The notes beneath the pieces were generated by a model. That model made no database searches, was not told the DNA's origin, and worked only from the letters and a program-made list of their open reading frames with translations. Below are positions 1-12,052 of a DNA stretch of 64,000 nucleotides, one piece after another (within the stretch, counting starts at the first letter, position 1; each line of letters starts with the position of its first letter). Source of the DNA: Varanus komodoensis (lineage: Eukaryota > Chordata > Lepidosauria > Squamata > Varanidae); contig NW_025335268.1 of the NCBI RefSeq assembly GCF_004798865.1, forward strand, positions 89,522,748 through 89,586,747. The letters run 5' to 3'. Position numbers and translations under genes: made by a program.

Positions 1-115
1 AACTGGCTCAAAGTCACCCAGTTGTCTCCATAGAAGACTAGAACCTAGTGGGGACTAGAACCTAGATCACCTGAGCCCCAGTTCCATGCTCTTAACTGCT
101 ATGCCACACAGATCA
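1..115 (-). repeat. tRNA-derived/MIR-like SINE fragment, cut by window edge
   Basis: Read on the minus strand, the segment ends with the usual SINE wording: a 'gctcttaactgctatgcca' type block corresponds to the complement of a tRNA box A region, and 'agaacctagatc' lies where the box B complement is expected. The 'caaagtcacccag' start resembles the core of MIR-like SINEs. The copy is diverged and incomplete because the window begins inside it. The family assignment is from memory of consensus sequences. Confidence 0.45.
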
Positions 116-228
116 TCATGGTGCTAGATGGACTTGTGTTCTGATGCAGTAGGAATTCTCTTATATTCATTGCTAGCGTGTCCCATTTGTTTCGACATGA
201 TCTGCACCATGAAACTAAGTGAGGCATT

Positions 229-258
229 GTGTGAGTGTGTGTGTGTGTGTGTGTGTGT
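229..258. repeat. (GT)n microsatellite
   Basis: This is a dinucleotide GT run with one early GA interruption. It is simple sequence with no sign of function. Confidence 0.95.
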
Positions 259-655
259 ACATTTCATACTACCAGCCCTTAGGAGGTCCTAAAGTGCCTA
301 AACAAATCCAAGGGTAAATAACTGCTGGTGCAACAATGCCCAAGTAATAACTTTAAATCACTTTAAAAAGTCAGACTCTTAACAAATATTGATGAATAAA
401 ACTCAAGCCAGTTAAGAAAAATGCCACCATTGTCGAACTATCATCTAAAACTGTCTTCACTTGACACCCAAAAGATAACGGAGTCAGCACCCATGCAATC
501 CCCCTTGAAGGGGGTATTCCAAGGTTTGAGTATCACCACTAAAAGAAAAAAGAAAAGAGGACACCACTTGTCTCTCCCTTGCACATGGGGACTTGAAGAA
601 GAGCGTCTGTGGAATATCTCAATACCCAGGCAGGTTCATATGGAAGCAAATAGTC

Positions 656-910
656 CTTGATTTATGGTGGTCCTAAGCCACAGAGGGCTTGAAGGATCAA
701 GACAAGCAGAAATAGGCCAGAACCCAGTGAAGCAAGATATGTTCTCTTAGGTCTGATCCCAATCAATAACCCAGCTGCAGCATTTTGCAGCAGGGGAAAC
801 TTCTGAAATGCTTTCAGGGCAGCTGCACAATGCTTTACAGTAATTCAAATGGGATGTATAACTGTGGCCAGGCTATCATTGCCCAGGAGGCATGACAGAT
901 GCTGCACATC
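656..910 (-). repeat. L2/CR1-like LINE fragment, antisense
   Basis: The phrases 'agctgcagcattttgcagcag', 'cagggcagctgcacaatgc' and 'acagtaattcaaatgggatgt' follow the order seen in the antisense 3' region of a LINE family that is abundant in squamates. The copy is old and indel-rich. Other pieces of the same family occur near 39.2-39.7 and 47.3-47.65 kb. The family name is from memory; CR1 and L2 cannot be separated by eye here. Confidence 0.5.
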
Positions 911-2230
911 CAGTTCTGAGATTTGGCTCCACTCTTCAAGGTTTGCTATAGATAACATTTCTGAAGCCTTTTCCTCAAGTCACAATACACTTGAATTACG
1001 ACATAAGGGTCCATCTGTATTCAGCTGACTTGCCTGTACTTGAAGCTGCTGCCAACCATGGATGAGATGTAGCAGTGAGCATTGCTGTAAGGATTAAGTC
1101 AAAAGGTTGAAATATCAATCGTGGCTATACTCCACCACCCTTCCAAGTGAGAGGCTAGCAATTCAGAAGAAAATTCCGTAATGTTCTGTAGGGGGCCATG
1201 AGGCAGTTCCTGTGTAGGAGAGTGTCACTGCAAGCAACTCAGTGCCATTTTGTATACCTGACTGAAGATCCAACTAACCAACTAACTGGATGCAGGAGGT
1301 TGATTTGACCCTAGATCTGCTGTGATAACAGCAGGGTCTCTCATACAAGGTTTTCTGTCCAACCCCACTCAAAGCTATGAAAGCTTCACAAGCAAGCCTG
1401 CAGTCTGAGATGCACTATGAGAGAGAGAAGTACCTTGGTAAAGACTTTTGGGACTGAGATAAGTCCAAGGGGAGAGTTTGTGCCATTGTAGTAAAAATCC
1501 AGGAAACTCCTGAGAACAAGTTGATTTGGAGTGTGGAGATGAGCTTTGGTAAAACAGCTGTTAAAATTATTCGTAAAGTGTGTTCAACAGGGTGTGTTTT
1601 CTTTTCATTTTTAATGTGAGGGCTTCATTCATGTCTTTAAAAGAGTAACCCTACCCCATTAGTTTCCAAACTTGGACTGAGGCTGTAGCACCTAGCCTAG
1701 GGTAAAAAGATAAGAGAAAAGATGTAGGTGTTAAGCATAGTTTAAAAGTAATATTTTTACCCTGAGGTAAGAAATCTAGATTTCTCACATCCTGAAGTGT
1801 TTCTTCTTGCTCCAAGAAAGTTTCCTTTTTTAAGTCCAGGATTGTCCTGGAACACGCTCACACCCTCTCACTCATACGCCTTCCTCTTGCACACAGTAAA
1901 GACAGATGAGGCACAAGTACCCCTTTGACTCAATGCAGGGAGCTAGAGTTTGAAGTGGGGTTTGAAAAGAGAGCAACTCCCTTGGGAGGCAGTGAAGATG
2001 CTGAGGCAGTTGGTGGCTGGGAGGAGGGTCCTGAGGAAAGGATAAGTCATCGTAGGAACCTTGGGATCAAAATTCCACAGTATACACAACTATTTGTGTA
2101 ACTAGGGAGACACATCACAGCTCTGTTCAGTATATTTTTGCAATGTCAAGTAAGGGCTCAATACTTCTTGTGGAGGCAGGAGTCTTGAGGCCCACAGCTG
2201 CCCTCCATAAACCTAGAATGGCAAAGATAC
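910..2230. other. Intergenic sequence, nothing assignable
   Basis: I see no open frame with coding character, no recognisable repeat and no RNA gene here. Parts near 910-1330 may be a further decayed extension of the LINE fragment to the left. Confidence 0.5.
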
Positions 2231-2231
2231 A

Positions 2232-2610
2232 GGTTGTTGTTGTTACATACGATCAAGTCATCCCCAACTTATAGTGACCTCAGGAATGAAAGCCCTTCAA
2301 AGTGTTATCTCCTCTTCAAAGTGAGTCCTTCTCACCTCTTGTAAACTCTTGCCTTTTCATCAAGCGCTCAAGGTATGAAAGCCTCACTTTCATCAGTTTC
2401 ATCATTTTAGAGAAGATTCTAGCTTGCTTTGATCTAGGATTCACTATTTTATCTTTCTGTTGGTCCAGGATATTTGCAACATTCTCCTCCAGCACCATGC
2501 TTTCAATGTCTCATTTTTTTCCTGCCAGTTTTCTTCATTGTACAGCTTTCACACTTGTACACAGTAATCCAGAATACAATAGTATGGAAGATATTGGCCT
2601 TAGATGTCGT
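2232..2610 (-). mobile_element. RTE-class LINE 3' fragment (BovB-related lineage)
   Basis: The left edge is a (GTT)n stretch followed by 'atcaagtcatccccaactta', the complement of the 3' end of a common squamate RTE LINE. Minus-strand frames give a decayed version of the ORF2 C-terminal tail that is clearer at 31.9 kb and 43.5 kb, including the 'ctttcacacttgtacacagta' block that antisense copies of this family carry. Short open frames here (2302-2734) are remnants of this element and not host exons. It is 5' truncated, as is usual for LINE insertions. Confidence 0.7.
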
Positions 2611-2739
2611 TGTGTATCTGACTTTCATAACCCAGCCAAGGGGTCTTCTCGTTTCTTCAGGTGGTCCTTCTGAGCCAGTACCTGTCCTCACAGTGGTGTT
2701 TAGGGTCAACAAAAGTGGAATAATTCCAGGGTAAAGTTC

Positions 2740-4660
2740 TTCATAAAGGCCAGATGGCCTGCAACTATTCTTATTCTTATTTCTTTACTGCCCAATAGCC
2801 AAAGCTACCTGTTGTAATAATAGCATCTTCACATAAATGCAGACAGATAAGTATTTGCAATGTAAGTTATAGGTAGCATGGGAATAACAAGGCAAAAATT
2901 TCTTTGCTGGACCTGACTAAAGTTTACCTAGTCTGTCTTCTTGTTTCTAGAAGTGGTAGTTAGGTGCCTGGTGACACTCACAAGCACAGCATGACAATGA
3001 TGCTTCTCCTTTGCTGTCTGTCCTCAGCACCAATAGTCAGAGTTGTATCATCTCCAAGCAAGGAGATTCCATGTAGCTACAGTGGCTAACAGCCACTGAA
3101 AGATCTAGCATCCATGAATTTGTCTAATTCTCTTTAAAATGCATCTAATGCAGGAACAGTGTAAGTGGCAGCTGGCATCAAGCACTTTTACAGCCCGGAG
3201 GAGCATCTTTTCCTGCTGTAAGGTCCAGCATTCTGCCATCTGTTTGTCAACAATTGTGCACAGAATGTCACTTTCCACTGGGCATTCTGGGACTTGGAGT
3301 CCCAGTAGAAAACGACAATTCACTGTGCTCAAGAAGCAACACAGTGCCATATTCATCTCCACCCTCTGCTGCACTGACTTAAGTTCCTGGGCTCTTGCGG
3401 CTGGATAAGGGGGAGGAGAAGGAAACTTGCAGGACTGCAGTGTATATAGTCCTGTAAACATGGCCCTGCTCATCCCTAGATCATCTCAGGTGCTTGCCTC
3501 AGGCACCCTTGCTTGCCTGAAAGCTCATTAAACCCCAAGGCTGAGCTAATGCCCATCACCACATTTTGGGGTAGTGTGTTCTATAAAAATTAAATCTGTA
3601 CTGTGCACGAAGTAGTTCAGTTCCAAACTACATAGGCAGCTGGTTGAAGCATCTTCCCCTAAGATGAAAAGAATTGATCTAGGGAAGCAGAGGCATGGAA
3701 AAATTCTTTCCACTAGGCCCTATTACCTGGGGTGGTGTTACATCCCTTACAATAAATTACTGTTCAGTAAATGGTTGTCTGTATTCACCCTGTGGTGTGC
3801 ACTTTTCTGATTACAATGAGGCTTTGAAACAATGGCAAAGGCCCTCTGGGCATTTCTGCATTGCATGCTGTTCCATCGCTGTAATGATCTGATCGTGAAT
3901 ACTGGCTGCTCAGTGAATCAAGCTACCATTCATTATTTATTTTTCGCATTGCTGCTCCATCATTCAGTGTTTTGCCCCTTTCGTTGTAACCCATCCAACA
4001 TGGGAAATGGATTTTTATATTGAATATTATCAGGTGGTAGCCATACATGATTTCCCTTTTCTTAATGCTAATGAATCTAATAGTATGCTATTATCAGGAT
4101 TCCTTTATAATGTACCTTTTATGGATTGGCTGTTGGGCAAATCTGTGTTAATAAAAATAAGAAGATAGGTGTGATAGATATGCCAAGTGATGATCTAGCT
4201 TAATGTAGCCTTTAATTGTTTGGTCAGTAATTAGATAGGTGTAATGGAATTGGATGATTAGGTAGAATTGAACTGGATAGATAAGGATGGAGAGGGGGCT
4301 CTGATTTCTAACAGAGCCGGTGAAACATGGTGGTTTTCTGGATTCCTTCCAGTGCTCAACCTTCTGCACTTCTTTGCAAGAATTAAAGTGCTCCTTCGAT
4401 CTTCGGATCATCAATGTCACAGAAATATTCTCAAGGAGATCCAGGGCTTCAGTCACTGGGACTTTAATCTCCAGTTCTATGTCCACTTATCAAAGGATGC
4501 TCAACAGCTCCTGACAACTTTTTAAAGCCAAACAGTAGTGTACAAAAGGTGTGCATCATTCCAGGGACCAATTCCTCTCTCCTGCCCCCCCCCCACCCCA
4601 CACACACAAAGAGAAATGAGTTTGCATGTCGAGGGAGGTAGTTGCAGCATTGGGTGACCC
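2740..4660. other. Intergenic sequence without identifiable features
   Basis: Mixed unique sequence. Around 3105-3473 both strands are open for roughly 90-120 codons, but neither translation has recognisable motifs or splice context, and overlapping open frames of this size are expected by chance. A C-run followed by a CA-run lies near 4585-4610. Confidence 0.5.
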
Positions 4661-4664
4661 AGTG

Positions 4665-4775
4665 TGTTACATCCTGAGCTCATTTGTCTTCAGAACAATC
4701 CTTTGAGGCAGATAATCACTGTTCCCATTTTATAGAAGGAAAAACTGAGAATAAGAAGCAGGAATTCACTTTAGC
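4665..4775 (+). repeat. MIR-like CORE-SINE fragment
   Basis: The order 'cctgagctcattt', 'acaatcctttgaggcagata', 'ttcccattttatagaagg' and 'aaactgagaataag' matches the well-known MIR sequence, which has a conserved 'cattttacagatgaggaaactgag' core. MIR/CORE-SINEs are amniote-wide and very old, which fits the divergence. The assignment is by remembered consensus. Confidence 0.65.
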
Positions 4776-5412
4776 CTGCCAATATTTGAATCTTTGCTGC
4801 TGTAAGAATTGAATGTATTTCTTTTAGTGTCTACACACACAAACATATGCATTGTCTGTTGCTGTTACTGGGGTCCTACAGTGTGCAACCTCCACTTAAT
4901 ATTCATTCGGAACATTATCAGCTGTTAGGTGGGTACAAAAAGAAACCTTGGATATGACTCCCCTCTTAGTAAGAAGGAGGCCTCTAAAAAGCTCATGTTC
5001 ATCTGTGATATTCTGTGTGCCAACCTTCGCATTCCAACAACAGTTTGTAAGTAGTGCTGTGCCAGAATTTTCATCCACATTTTTGACTGTTCTCATTCCA
5101 TTTCTTAGAAAAGCAATTGCTTCAGTAAGGAAATTCAAAGCAGAAAAACTTTTGGAAGGATTCTCATGAATCAAGTTTTCAGTCCCTGTGCTTGCCTTAA
5201 TTTTGCTGCTGCCAGAGCATGATTGCCTGTCTTTCATTGCACAGAGATCTCTCTGGCAGCCTGCAGACTCCTTGAGTTCCTGCACTTCAGTTAAAGCCAG
5301 GGGGAGATATCGTGGGGCAGTTCCTCCCAGCAGGCTTTTTGGATTAGGAACTGCAGACACCCCAGGCATAGGGTGTAATGAAAAAAGAAACTACACGCAC
5401 ATGCATGAACAC

Positions 5413-5417
<5 letters not shown>

Positions 5418-5463
<46 letters not shown>
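5418..5463. repeat. (AG)n microsatellite, left of gap
   Basis: An uninterrupted AG dinucleotide array runs directly into the run of N. The same array resumes on the other side, so the true tract is longer than it appears here. Confidence 0.97.
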
Positions 5464-5563
5464 NNNNNNNNNNNNNNNNNNNNNNNNNNNNNNNNNNNNN
5501 NNNNNNNNNNNNNNNNNNNNNNNNNNNNNNNNNNNNNNNNNNNNNNNNNNNNNNNNNNNNNNN
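5464..5563. other. Assembly gap of exactly 100 N
   Basis: One hundred ambiguous bases sit inside a GA tract. The round length suggests a placeholder for a gap of unknown size where reads failed to cross the repeat. Frames running through it are artefacts. Confidence 0.98.

Positions 5564-5610
<47 letters not shown>
5564..5610. repeat. (GA)n microsatellite, right of gap
   Basis: Continuation of the GA array after the gap. Confidence 0.97.
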
Positions 5611-5611
<1 letters not shown>

Positions 5612-6172
5612 ACCCTCAGTGATCAAAACTCTGCCAAAGTAATTCCAAATAAATTGTAAAACTCCCTGAAATTGAGGCAGAAAAAAGAGAGTTCATTCAT
5701 AGGAGAAACAACTTTCAGAAAATTGGATGACTGACTATGCACAGCACTGCATTGTGGAAATGCAAAATGGGGGACTGGATGCCAACACAGCTGGTGCTGT
5801 TGCCACTTGCAGTAACAGTACAAAACAAAAGCACTCAGAGTGCAGTCCTATGTCCCACCCACTCCATGCACGTAAGCATCCAAACTTGGGGGCCCTGTGC
5901 ATCCCACTCCCAGAATGAGGCACAAAAGCGGCACTCTTCACTGCTGTCTTGTGAGATGTTATCTCTAGACTGCCAAGGAGAGGGAGGAAAGGAGGTTGGG
6001 ATGCTAATCCAGATCCGTTGCATGTCCTCCTCCCCACCCCTCCTCCTGGGCATACAGCATAGTTCTTTCTGTGGCGGCTGCACGGGCACAGGGACTTGGC
6101 CTTTGGAATCTCAGCTCTGGGGTTGCAGGTGATTGCAGATGATGTTGGAAGGCCATGGGATTGTGCCATTAG

Positions 6173-6214
6173 GAGAGGGAGGGAGGGAGGGAGGGAGGGA
6201 GGGAGGGAGGGAGG
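6173..6214. repeat. (GGGA)n microsatellite
   Basis: About ten purine-only GGGA units. G-run periodicity of this kind can in principle form quadruplexes, but nothing else suggests a role. Confidence 0.95.
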
Positions 6215-7560
6215 CCGTACTACAACCCCTGCCAACGGTGAGCCCTACCTGAGAGAAACTGTTAGAGAATTTCTTCACTGTATTTCTGCCCACAAACAGG
6301 GTGGAGAATTTAGAGAGTCCAGTTGCGCACAGCTCTGTTTATAAGTACCTTATTGTGCATTCCTCTTTGGGTGCTTTTTCAGTGTTTGAGGCTGCCGTCT
6401 AATGAACCTGGAAGTCCCAGTGAGCCATAATTCCAGGTAAGCATGCATAAGACCACACTGCACAACATTTCTTTGCTTGTAGTGTTCATCACACCCAAAA
6501 TATTAGAATCATTATACTTTCAAATCTGGTCAATGGAACTTAGCTGCAATGAGTATATTCTCCTAATCTATCTCATTATCCTCAATGATATTTCTTACAA
6601 TTCATTCCTGGTCTTTCTTTGTAGTTCCTGGAAATAGACTAGATCCAGCCTACACCAATCAGCATCAGGGGAAAGATCTATCCTGGAATCCAAATGTCTC
6701 TGTTGATTGCCAGGAAGTGAAACTCCGAATTATCAGGCAAGTTTCCCCCCGTCAGCAGCAGTGAAGCTGTGCTGTGGCCCTCCTTTGTTTCAGACATCTA
6801 TGGTGAATGCTTCTAGTCCTCTAGTACCATTTGCGTGTGCACATTTAAAGGCTGAAATTGCTGGTATGAAGCACCCTGATGCTCCCTGTAAATGAGCAGT
6901 CCCTGCCCTCCTCCCTCTCGCTCTTTCTCCTTGTCTGGCTTGCTCTTCCAAAGCTCAACAGCAGTCTTAGATTGGAGAGGTAAAAAAGAAAAAAATTCTA
7001 AGTGCAAAAAACAACCCTTTCCCCAAATGTAATCAGTAAGGGTCACCTAAGTGACAAGCCAAAAATAACAATGACAGCCAACCTGGCTAGGGCTGCTTCT
7101 AATGGAGCAATGCTGCCATCTAGAGACAAGCAAAAATAAAGACAGGCTTTCTCCCCCTGTATCAAATTCTCCGCAAGCCCCATTGAAAAAAAACAGATCC
7201 ACCATGCACCCCCATAGGAAAGACTTTGCTCATTTGCATTGCCTGTTCTCAGGCTGATTCTAACTGAATTTCCAAACAGTGTTCCAAGAGTCTTTCCATG
7301 TTCTGAGGTTCCTGCCTTCCCAAATGTAAAGTTTGTATCACTTCAAAGGTAATTGTTGCCTCAAAAAACTGTTGTTAAATCAGCTGGCTTACATATGGTT
7401 TCTGCTGAGAGGTGAATTTTCTTGGATTCAGTAGATGCCCTTTGAATGTTTTTCTTCTATACAGCAGTCCTTGTCAAGGGCCTAATGGATATATTAACCT
7501 TCTAGGGATTTCCCAATTTGTTTGATTCACCTTTATTATAAGGAGCTTTAAACAATTCCT
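6215..7560. other. Intergenic sequence without identifiable features
   Basis: No exon-like frame, RNA gene or well-supported repeat. Short open frames near 6707-7046 overlap on both strands and lack motifs. Confidence 0.5.
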
Positions 7561-7562
7561 AC

Positions 7563-8189
7563 ATGACCTTTAATATTCATTTCCCAGTACCTGGTTCCTG
7601 CTCCTCTGCAGTTATTGGAACAGAGGGAGGTTTTTCATGCCACGTCAGTCTATCTAGTGCCATATCACCCAGCGCTTCTCCAGGGTCAGCTGTCAAATCA
7701 CCTGCTCCCAGATGCCTTTCTAACTTGTGGTTCTTGCAACTAGGGCATTTCTTATGCAAGGGGTATGCTCAAAGCACTGAGCTCATTCCACAAAGAATGC
7801 ATTCTGGTGAATTTCTGTGGAGCCAGGGTTTTCCAGCAGATACCCCTGAATTCTTGCTGTTGCTTGTAGGGCTGGCACAACACTTTTTACTGCCTGAGAG
7901 TAAGGATGAGGTGGCACCTTCCCATCACTCCATGTACAAGAAGTCAATTAGACTGACTAATGGAGTGATGAGGTCTTCAGACAGCACAGGACAGGCTATA
8001 AAGCACATCTTCTTCCAACATCTGGCTGCTGTCGCCCGCCCTCCAGTATCTGCTTCCTCGCTCTGCCTAATGACAGGAGCAATTCTGACTCTTGGTATTT
8101 GGAGCTGTCCCCAAAGACTCCCAGTATCAACGGATTTGGAAAAATCAGCAAAACTTAAATGTTTGGATTTGTATGGATCCAACTTATGA
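7563..8189 (+). other. Unrecognised 208-codon open frame, longest in the window
   Basis: An ATG-initiated frame stays open for 208 codons, longer than expected by chance at this base composition (a rough estimate is about 0.15 such frames per window). The translation has no domain I recognise, no clear hydrophobic or repeated pattern, and serine/leucine-rich composition. The minus strand is also partly open: 8206-7925 gives 93 codons, and 7759-7577 contains a C-x2-C followed by H, too weak to call a zinc finger. It could be a decayed repeat of unidentified class, an untranslated RNA or a chance frame. I do not claim it is a gene. Confidence 0.2.
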
Positions 8190-8221
8190 ATTCTGCAATG
8201 GATCAACTTTTACCACATAAT

Positions 8222-8345
8222 GCAGATCCCATAGACCTACTTATTTACTTCATTTATGTCCCACCTTTCTACCAAGAGAAATAAAACTCAAGGTACTTTA
8301 CAGTCACAAATAACATGTAATCAAAATAAGAATAAAAACAAAACA
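8222..8345 (-). repeat. L2-like LINE 3' tail, antisense
   Basis: 'acttatttacttcatttatgt' followed by 'cccacctttctacc' and 'aaggtactttacagtcac' is the standard antisense tail of a LINE family with many copies in this window (10.0, 31.3, 57.3 and 58.8 kb). An A-rich stretch follows. Confidence 0.6.
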
Positions 8346-8459
8346 TCAAAACAAAACTCAGCAATAACAGAATGAACACAGAATCAGCTGAACACTGGTA
8401 AACACTAGCAGAATTCTTCTTGCACAGCACAGGTAACACAAGCAAAGCCTGCAAGTCAT

Positions 8460-9815
8460 TTGCATGAAAGAGAGATGCAAATGCTGTGCTTAATTCCTGG
8501 CAAGTGTCTGTGTGAATGCTCAGTACTCTCAGTGCCAAGTTGGACTCAGGGCCACAAGAAAGTGGTCTGGACTCCAGGAATCCAAGCTGAGGAATACAAA
8601 TGGATTCCCACCTCCAAAGCAGATTCTCATGTTTACCATTTTGTAAGAATGTCCAGGACACCTTCAATATTCCAAAAAGGTTAGGGAACTCTGAACTATA
8701 TCATCTCACAAGATGTTATGTCACTATGCGGTGCTTCCAACAGAAGGACTTCATTGCAGGAGGAGATGCCAATATGCAAGTAATATGTCTATGTGCCGGG
8801 AGTAAGTATCCCCCCAGGACTCCTACTGATGGCTAACTCAGAGAAGTAGACAGGTCCACTGGGTCCCCTCCATCTCAACACACTGGAAATTAATTAGGTT
8901 TACAACATTATGGTAATAGCAACAAGAAAGACTGACTTGTCTAAGACTATGCAGTGAGCTCTACTCTGAGCATTTTATTCACCATTCACAAACTTAGTTC
9001 TAAATCCTGAGTCAGTTGCTCTATTCTCTCTTCTCCCTCCCTTGTTTCCACCCCCAGTTCCCTTTGACTCTTTAGCTAGTAACTAAATCTGAAAATGGTT
9101 AAAATGTTACATTTTAATATATGTCTTTGCAATCAAATTAAAGCTGAGGTTTTGAAGAAAGGTCACTTTCATTATGAAACTTAATTTGAAATCTGAATTA
9201 GGATGTGTGTAGAAAAGCCTGAAACCAAGCACTTGCATTTAAACTGTAGTTCTTTCTGTTGTTTTTAATGTTTTGACAAACAGGTGTTAAGTGCAGAATC
9301 CCACAGAACCAATCCAAAGCAGTACATTCTCTACCTCCTACAACTGATTTCATCCTTGCAGCTGCATCTGGGCAGTTTCATGTAATGGGAAGTGACATCC
9401 ACTGAACTGGCCACAGGCAGGGCTGCTGTGGGCTGCTCTCACACGGAAGGCCTCCGCATCCAGGCTGTGGTACCTTCCTTCCTTGCGCAGCACTCCGCAC
9501 TTCTGCTACAGGCCATGCACAATGAATGGTCTTCCACAGGGTAGCCTTCGGTCAGCTGATCCAAAGAGCCAGTCTGAGTCCACTAGGGATGCATGAAAAT
9601 TATCTTTTTTGCACAAACAGGATGCAAGCACACCCTGTTTGTAGCTTTGAACACACACACACTTCTATTGAAAATGATCAAAATTGCCAAACATGTGCTC
9701 TCATTCAATTTGTGCAAATTTCCTAAACCGACACATTCCCTCATTTGCATCAGATCTGCTTTAGTGTATAGAGAGCATTTAGGAAATTTTCATGAATTTC
9801 GGAAAGTTGTACAAA
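8460..9815. other. Intergenic sequence, mostly unassignable
   Basis: Unique-looking DNA. A faint MIR-tail-like string occurs around 8930-9020, too decayed to call. Around 9578-9600 'actagggatgcatgaaaa' resembles the end of a dispersed repeat discussed for 29.0 and 52.8 kb. Confidence 0.4.
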
Positions 9816-9819
9816 TTTC

Positions 9820-9990
9820 ATAGAAACATAGAAACAGAGCGAGTCAGAAGGGGCCTCCCGGGCCATCTGGTCTGACCTCTGGCTCAAGCCGACTCCACTC
9901 ATGACATGCCCACCATGTTCAGTCACAGCTGGAAATTGCCCAGCAACAGTCAGCCCCTGGAAGAGAGACTGAACAGACACATGGGTCTCT
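9820..9990 (-). repeat. CR1-type LINE 3' end, antisense
   Basis: The copy begins with 'catagaaacatagaaacaga', the complement of the short terminal repeat typical of CR1 3' ends. It continues with 'aggggcctcccgggccatct' and 'ggtctgacct', which mirror the + strand copy at 48588-48655. It is 5' truncated, as CR1 insertions usually are. Confidence 0.7.
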
Positions 9991-10027
9991 TGTGCAGTCT
10001 TCTCTGCTTTGGTAAAATGCACTGCAG

Positions 10028-10330
10028 TACGTATTTATTTATTTTAAACATTTGTATGCCACCCAGAGGGGAGTTCACAAACACAAGATTAAAATGTAAT
10101 AAAATCGTAACCAATAACACCTTAAAAACAACAATAAAATACAAGCAAAAATACAAATCAAAAGTCTTATGGCATTCATTATTAAAATATTTTTCTTTTT
10201 TTTTTTTTTAAAGGAAGGTCTTCACCTGGCACTGAAAAGAAAGTAAGTAAGGTGCTGGGTGAATCTTCTCAGACAGGGCATTGCAAATATGGGGAGCATA
10301 TAAATAAAATTGAATACATTTATATTTATT
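10028..10330 (-). repeat. L2-like LINE 3' region, antisense
   Basis: The tail ('tatttatttattttaaacat', 'ttgtatgccacccagagggg') is followed by an A-rich block, a 12-T run and 'aaggaaggtcttcacctggc', a phrase typical of the 3' region of this LINE family in antisense. It is followed by 'gggcattgcaaatatgggg', also in family order. Confidence 0.6.
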
Positions 10331-11730
10331 TTAATTAGATGCATTATTTATAAATGTACTCTTTGCATGTACAAAAAGTATGGAAATGGGGGTCCTCTAT
10401 TGTCCTCTCTTTTGGTGCTGCGTAAATAGCCACTGTACCATTCAGCCCGCCTTGAGCTGCACTACCTGGTTTTGGTTCTTCTGACTTTCAGTTGCTGCTT
10501 ACAGAACAGGCATTGTCCACAGTGTTTCCAGCTGACCCCAAGCACCAACAGTCAAGACTCCACCTCCTGCAAGCCTGAAAACTGGTGTTTGGGAGTTAGA
10601 CTCTGTCAGCTGTCTCTTAATTCAGGTATTCTGGAATTACGCAACTTCAGGAAGGGGAAGTTAAATGATTGGAAGCTATTCTATTTCCATCTTCCTACCC
10701 ACAGAAAGGTAGCATGCTTCCCCCAGAACACTAGCTTTGTATGTACACAGGGGTTTTTTTTGGACCATCCAGGCATTATTTGCCCACTTGGCATTTGAAG
10801 TAGCAAAGTCTAAGAAAGGATGGTGTCAAGTAATATTAATGAACACACAGGATTCTTTTTTAAATTATTGCACGTGGCTCCTCCACATGCCATCCTCCCT
10901 CACATCAACTGTGGGAGGTAGGCTGGACTGAGCCTGACATTTGTATCCAGTTCACCACACTGGATCTTTAGCTTTCCAGTAATATCTGTACCATCTAGAA
11001 TGGTCCAAACTACGCTGCAAATTGTCCACATCCTCTAACCACACTGCTACCTTTCTCTTGGCAAAAGTGCAGGGTTTCTAAGCTAAAACTGGGCAACTAC
11101 TTAATTTAGCTGGATGAAATTATGCAAATCAAACTGATACTGATTGACAATATGGCTGTATAACCTATATCCAGCCAAAACCAGTTTGCTTTGCCCAAAT
11201 TCCTCTCTGAGCATGGGAAATTAGTGTTTATAGTCTACTTTATTTATAGCCCCTCCATTTCTATCATCCTTCTCAAAAGCTATTCCTTGTGTGAAATTTG
11301 CACTGTTAAATTATTAAAATGTTATCAAGGCCAAGCAGACTTGCTCAGTTTTCTTCTTCTCCCTGTTGCTAAATAAACTGTTGTATAATTCAGTTTTTGT
11401 TCCATCTTTTTCTATAACTCTAAGAAATTCCCCCAAAAGGTCATCTTCACTTATTTCATGGTGTTGTTTTTAGCAAAAGGATGGTTGCTTTTCCTTTCAC
11501 CAAATTTAGCATAACTAATTAGGTGTCTTAAATAAGATATGGTAATAAATAAATAGAAGCTTCTTCTTTTATGAATATTTCCTATTAGCAACTTGTAAAA
11601 AATTACACGAAATTCAATTCGTTAATTATCCATACACTGGACTCTGCAGCACAGATGTATACTGTTGCTTAGTGCCACAGTGGTCTGATTCAGACATAAA
11701 AGAAAATTAAGAATGTGTCATCATAAGCCT
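10330..11730. other. Intergenic sequence without identifiable features
   Basis: AT-rich, with no coding, RNA or repeat signal that I can support. Confidence 0.5.
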
Positions 11731-11732
11731 CA

Positions 11733-12052
11733 GCCTCATGTGTTCTTTCCCCTTCTTCTTTCTTTGCATGTAATGGGAGGAACTTTAGACTTACCATTTG
11801 TGATCTGAAACAAGTCACAATTTCCTGTTATAACCAAATATGGGTTTGTTAAGATCACAGCAAATTAAAATAAACCAGGATCAAACCATAGTTTCAGATC
11901 CTAGATTCTTAACTAACTGTAGTTCGATCAAACCACAGTTTCACATATTCATATAGAACAGAAAGCTGTGGTTTGTTCTAAACCACAAATAGAAGTTTTG
12001 AACTTGTGTCCTTTGCATGTGAATGGGAGAGAGAGCACATGAGACCAAGATT
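11733..12052. mobile_element. MITE-like element with imperfect terminal inverted repeats
   Basis: The left end 'cctcatgtgttctttcc' pairs with the right end 'gagagagcacatgagacc' as an imperfect inverted repeat. The interior repeats the motifs 'aaaccatagttt', 'aaaccacagttt' and 'tgtggtttgtt' in both orientations, so the element is internally palindromic. No transposase frame is present, so it would be non-autonomous. Family and target-site duplication are not determined. Confidence 0.45.

Noticed and set aside
3105-3473. Overlapping open frames on both strands
   Set aside because: Neither strand shows conserved-looking motifs or splice sites; overlapping openness is better explained by base composition.
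4896-5369. 157-codon open frame on the minus strand
   Set aside because: No domain, splice context or compositional bias. About one or two frames of this length are expected by chance in 64 kb.
5188-5659. Open frames with alternating Arg-Glu or Ser-Leu residues
   Set aside because: Products of translating the (GA)n array and the run of N.
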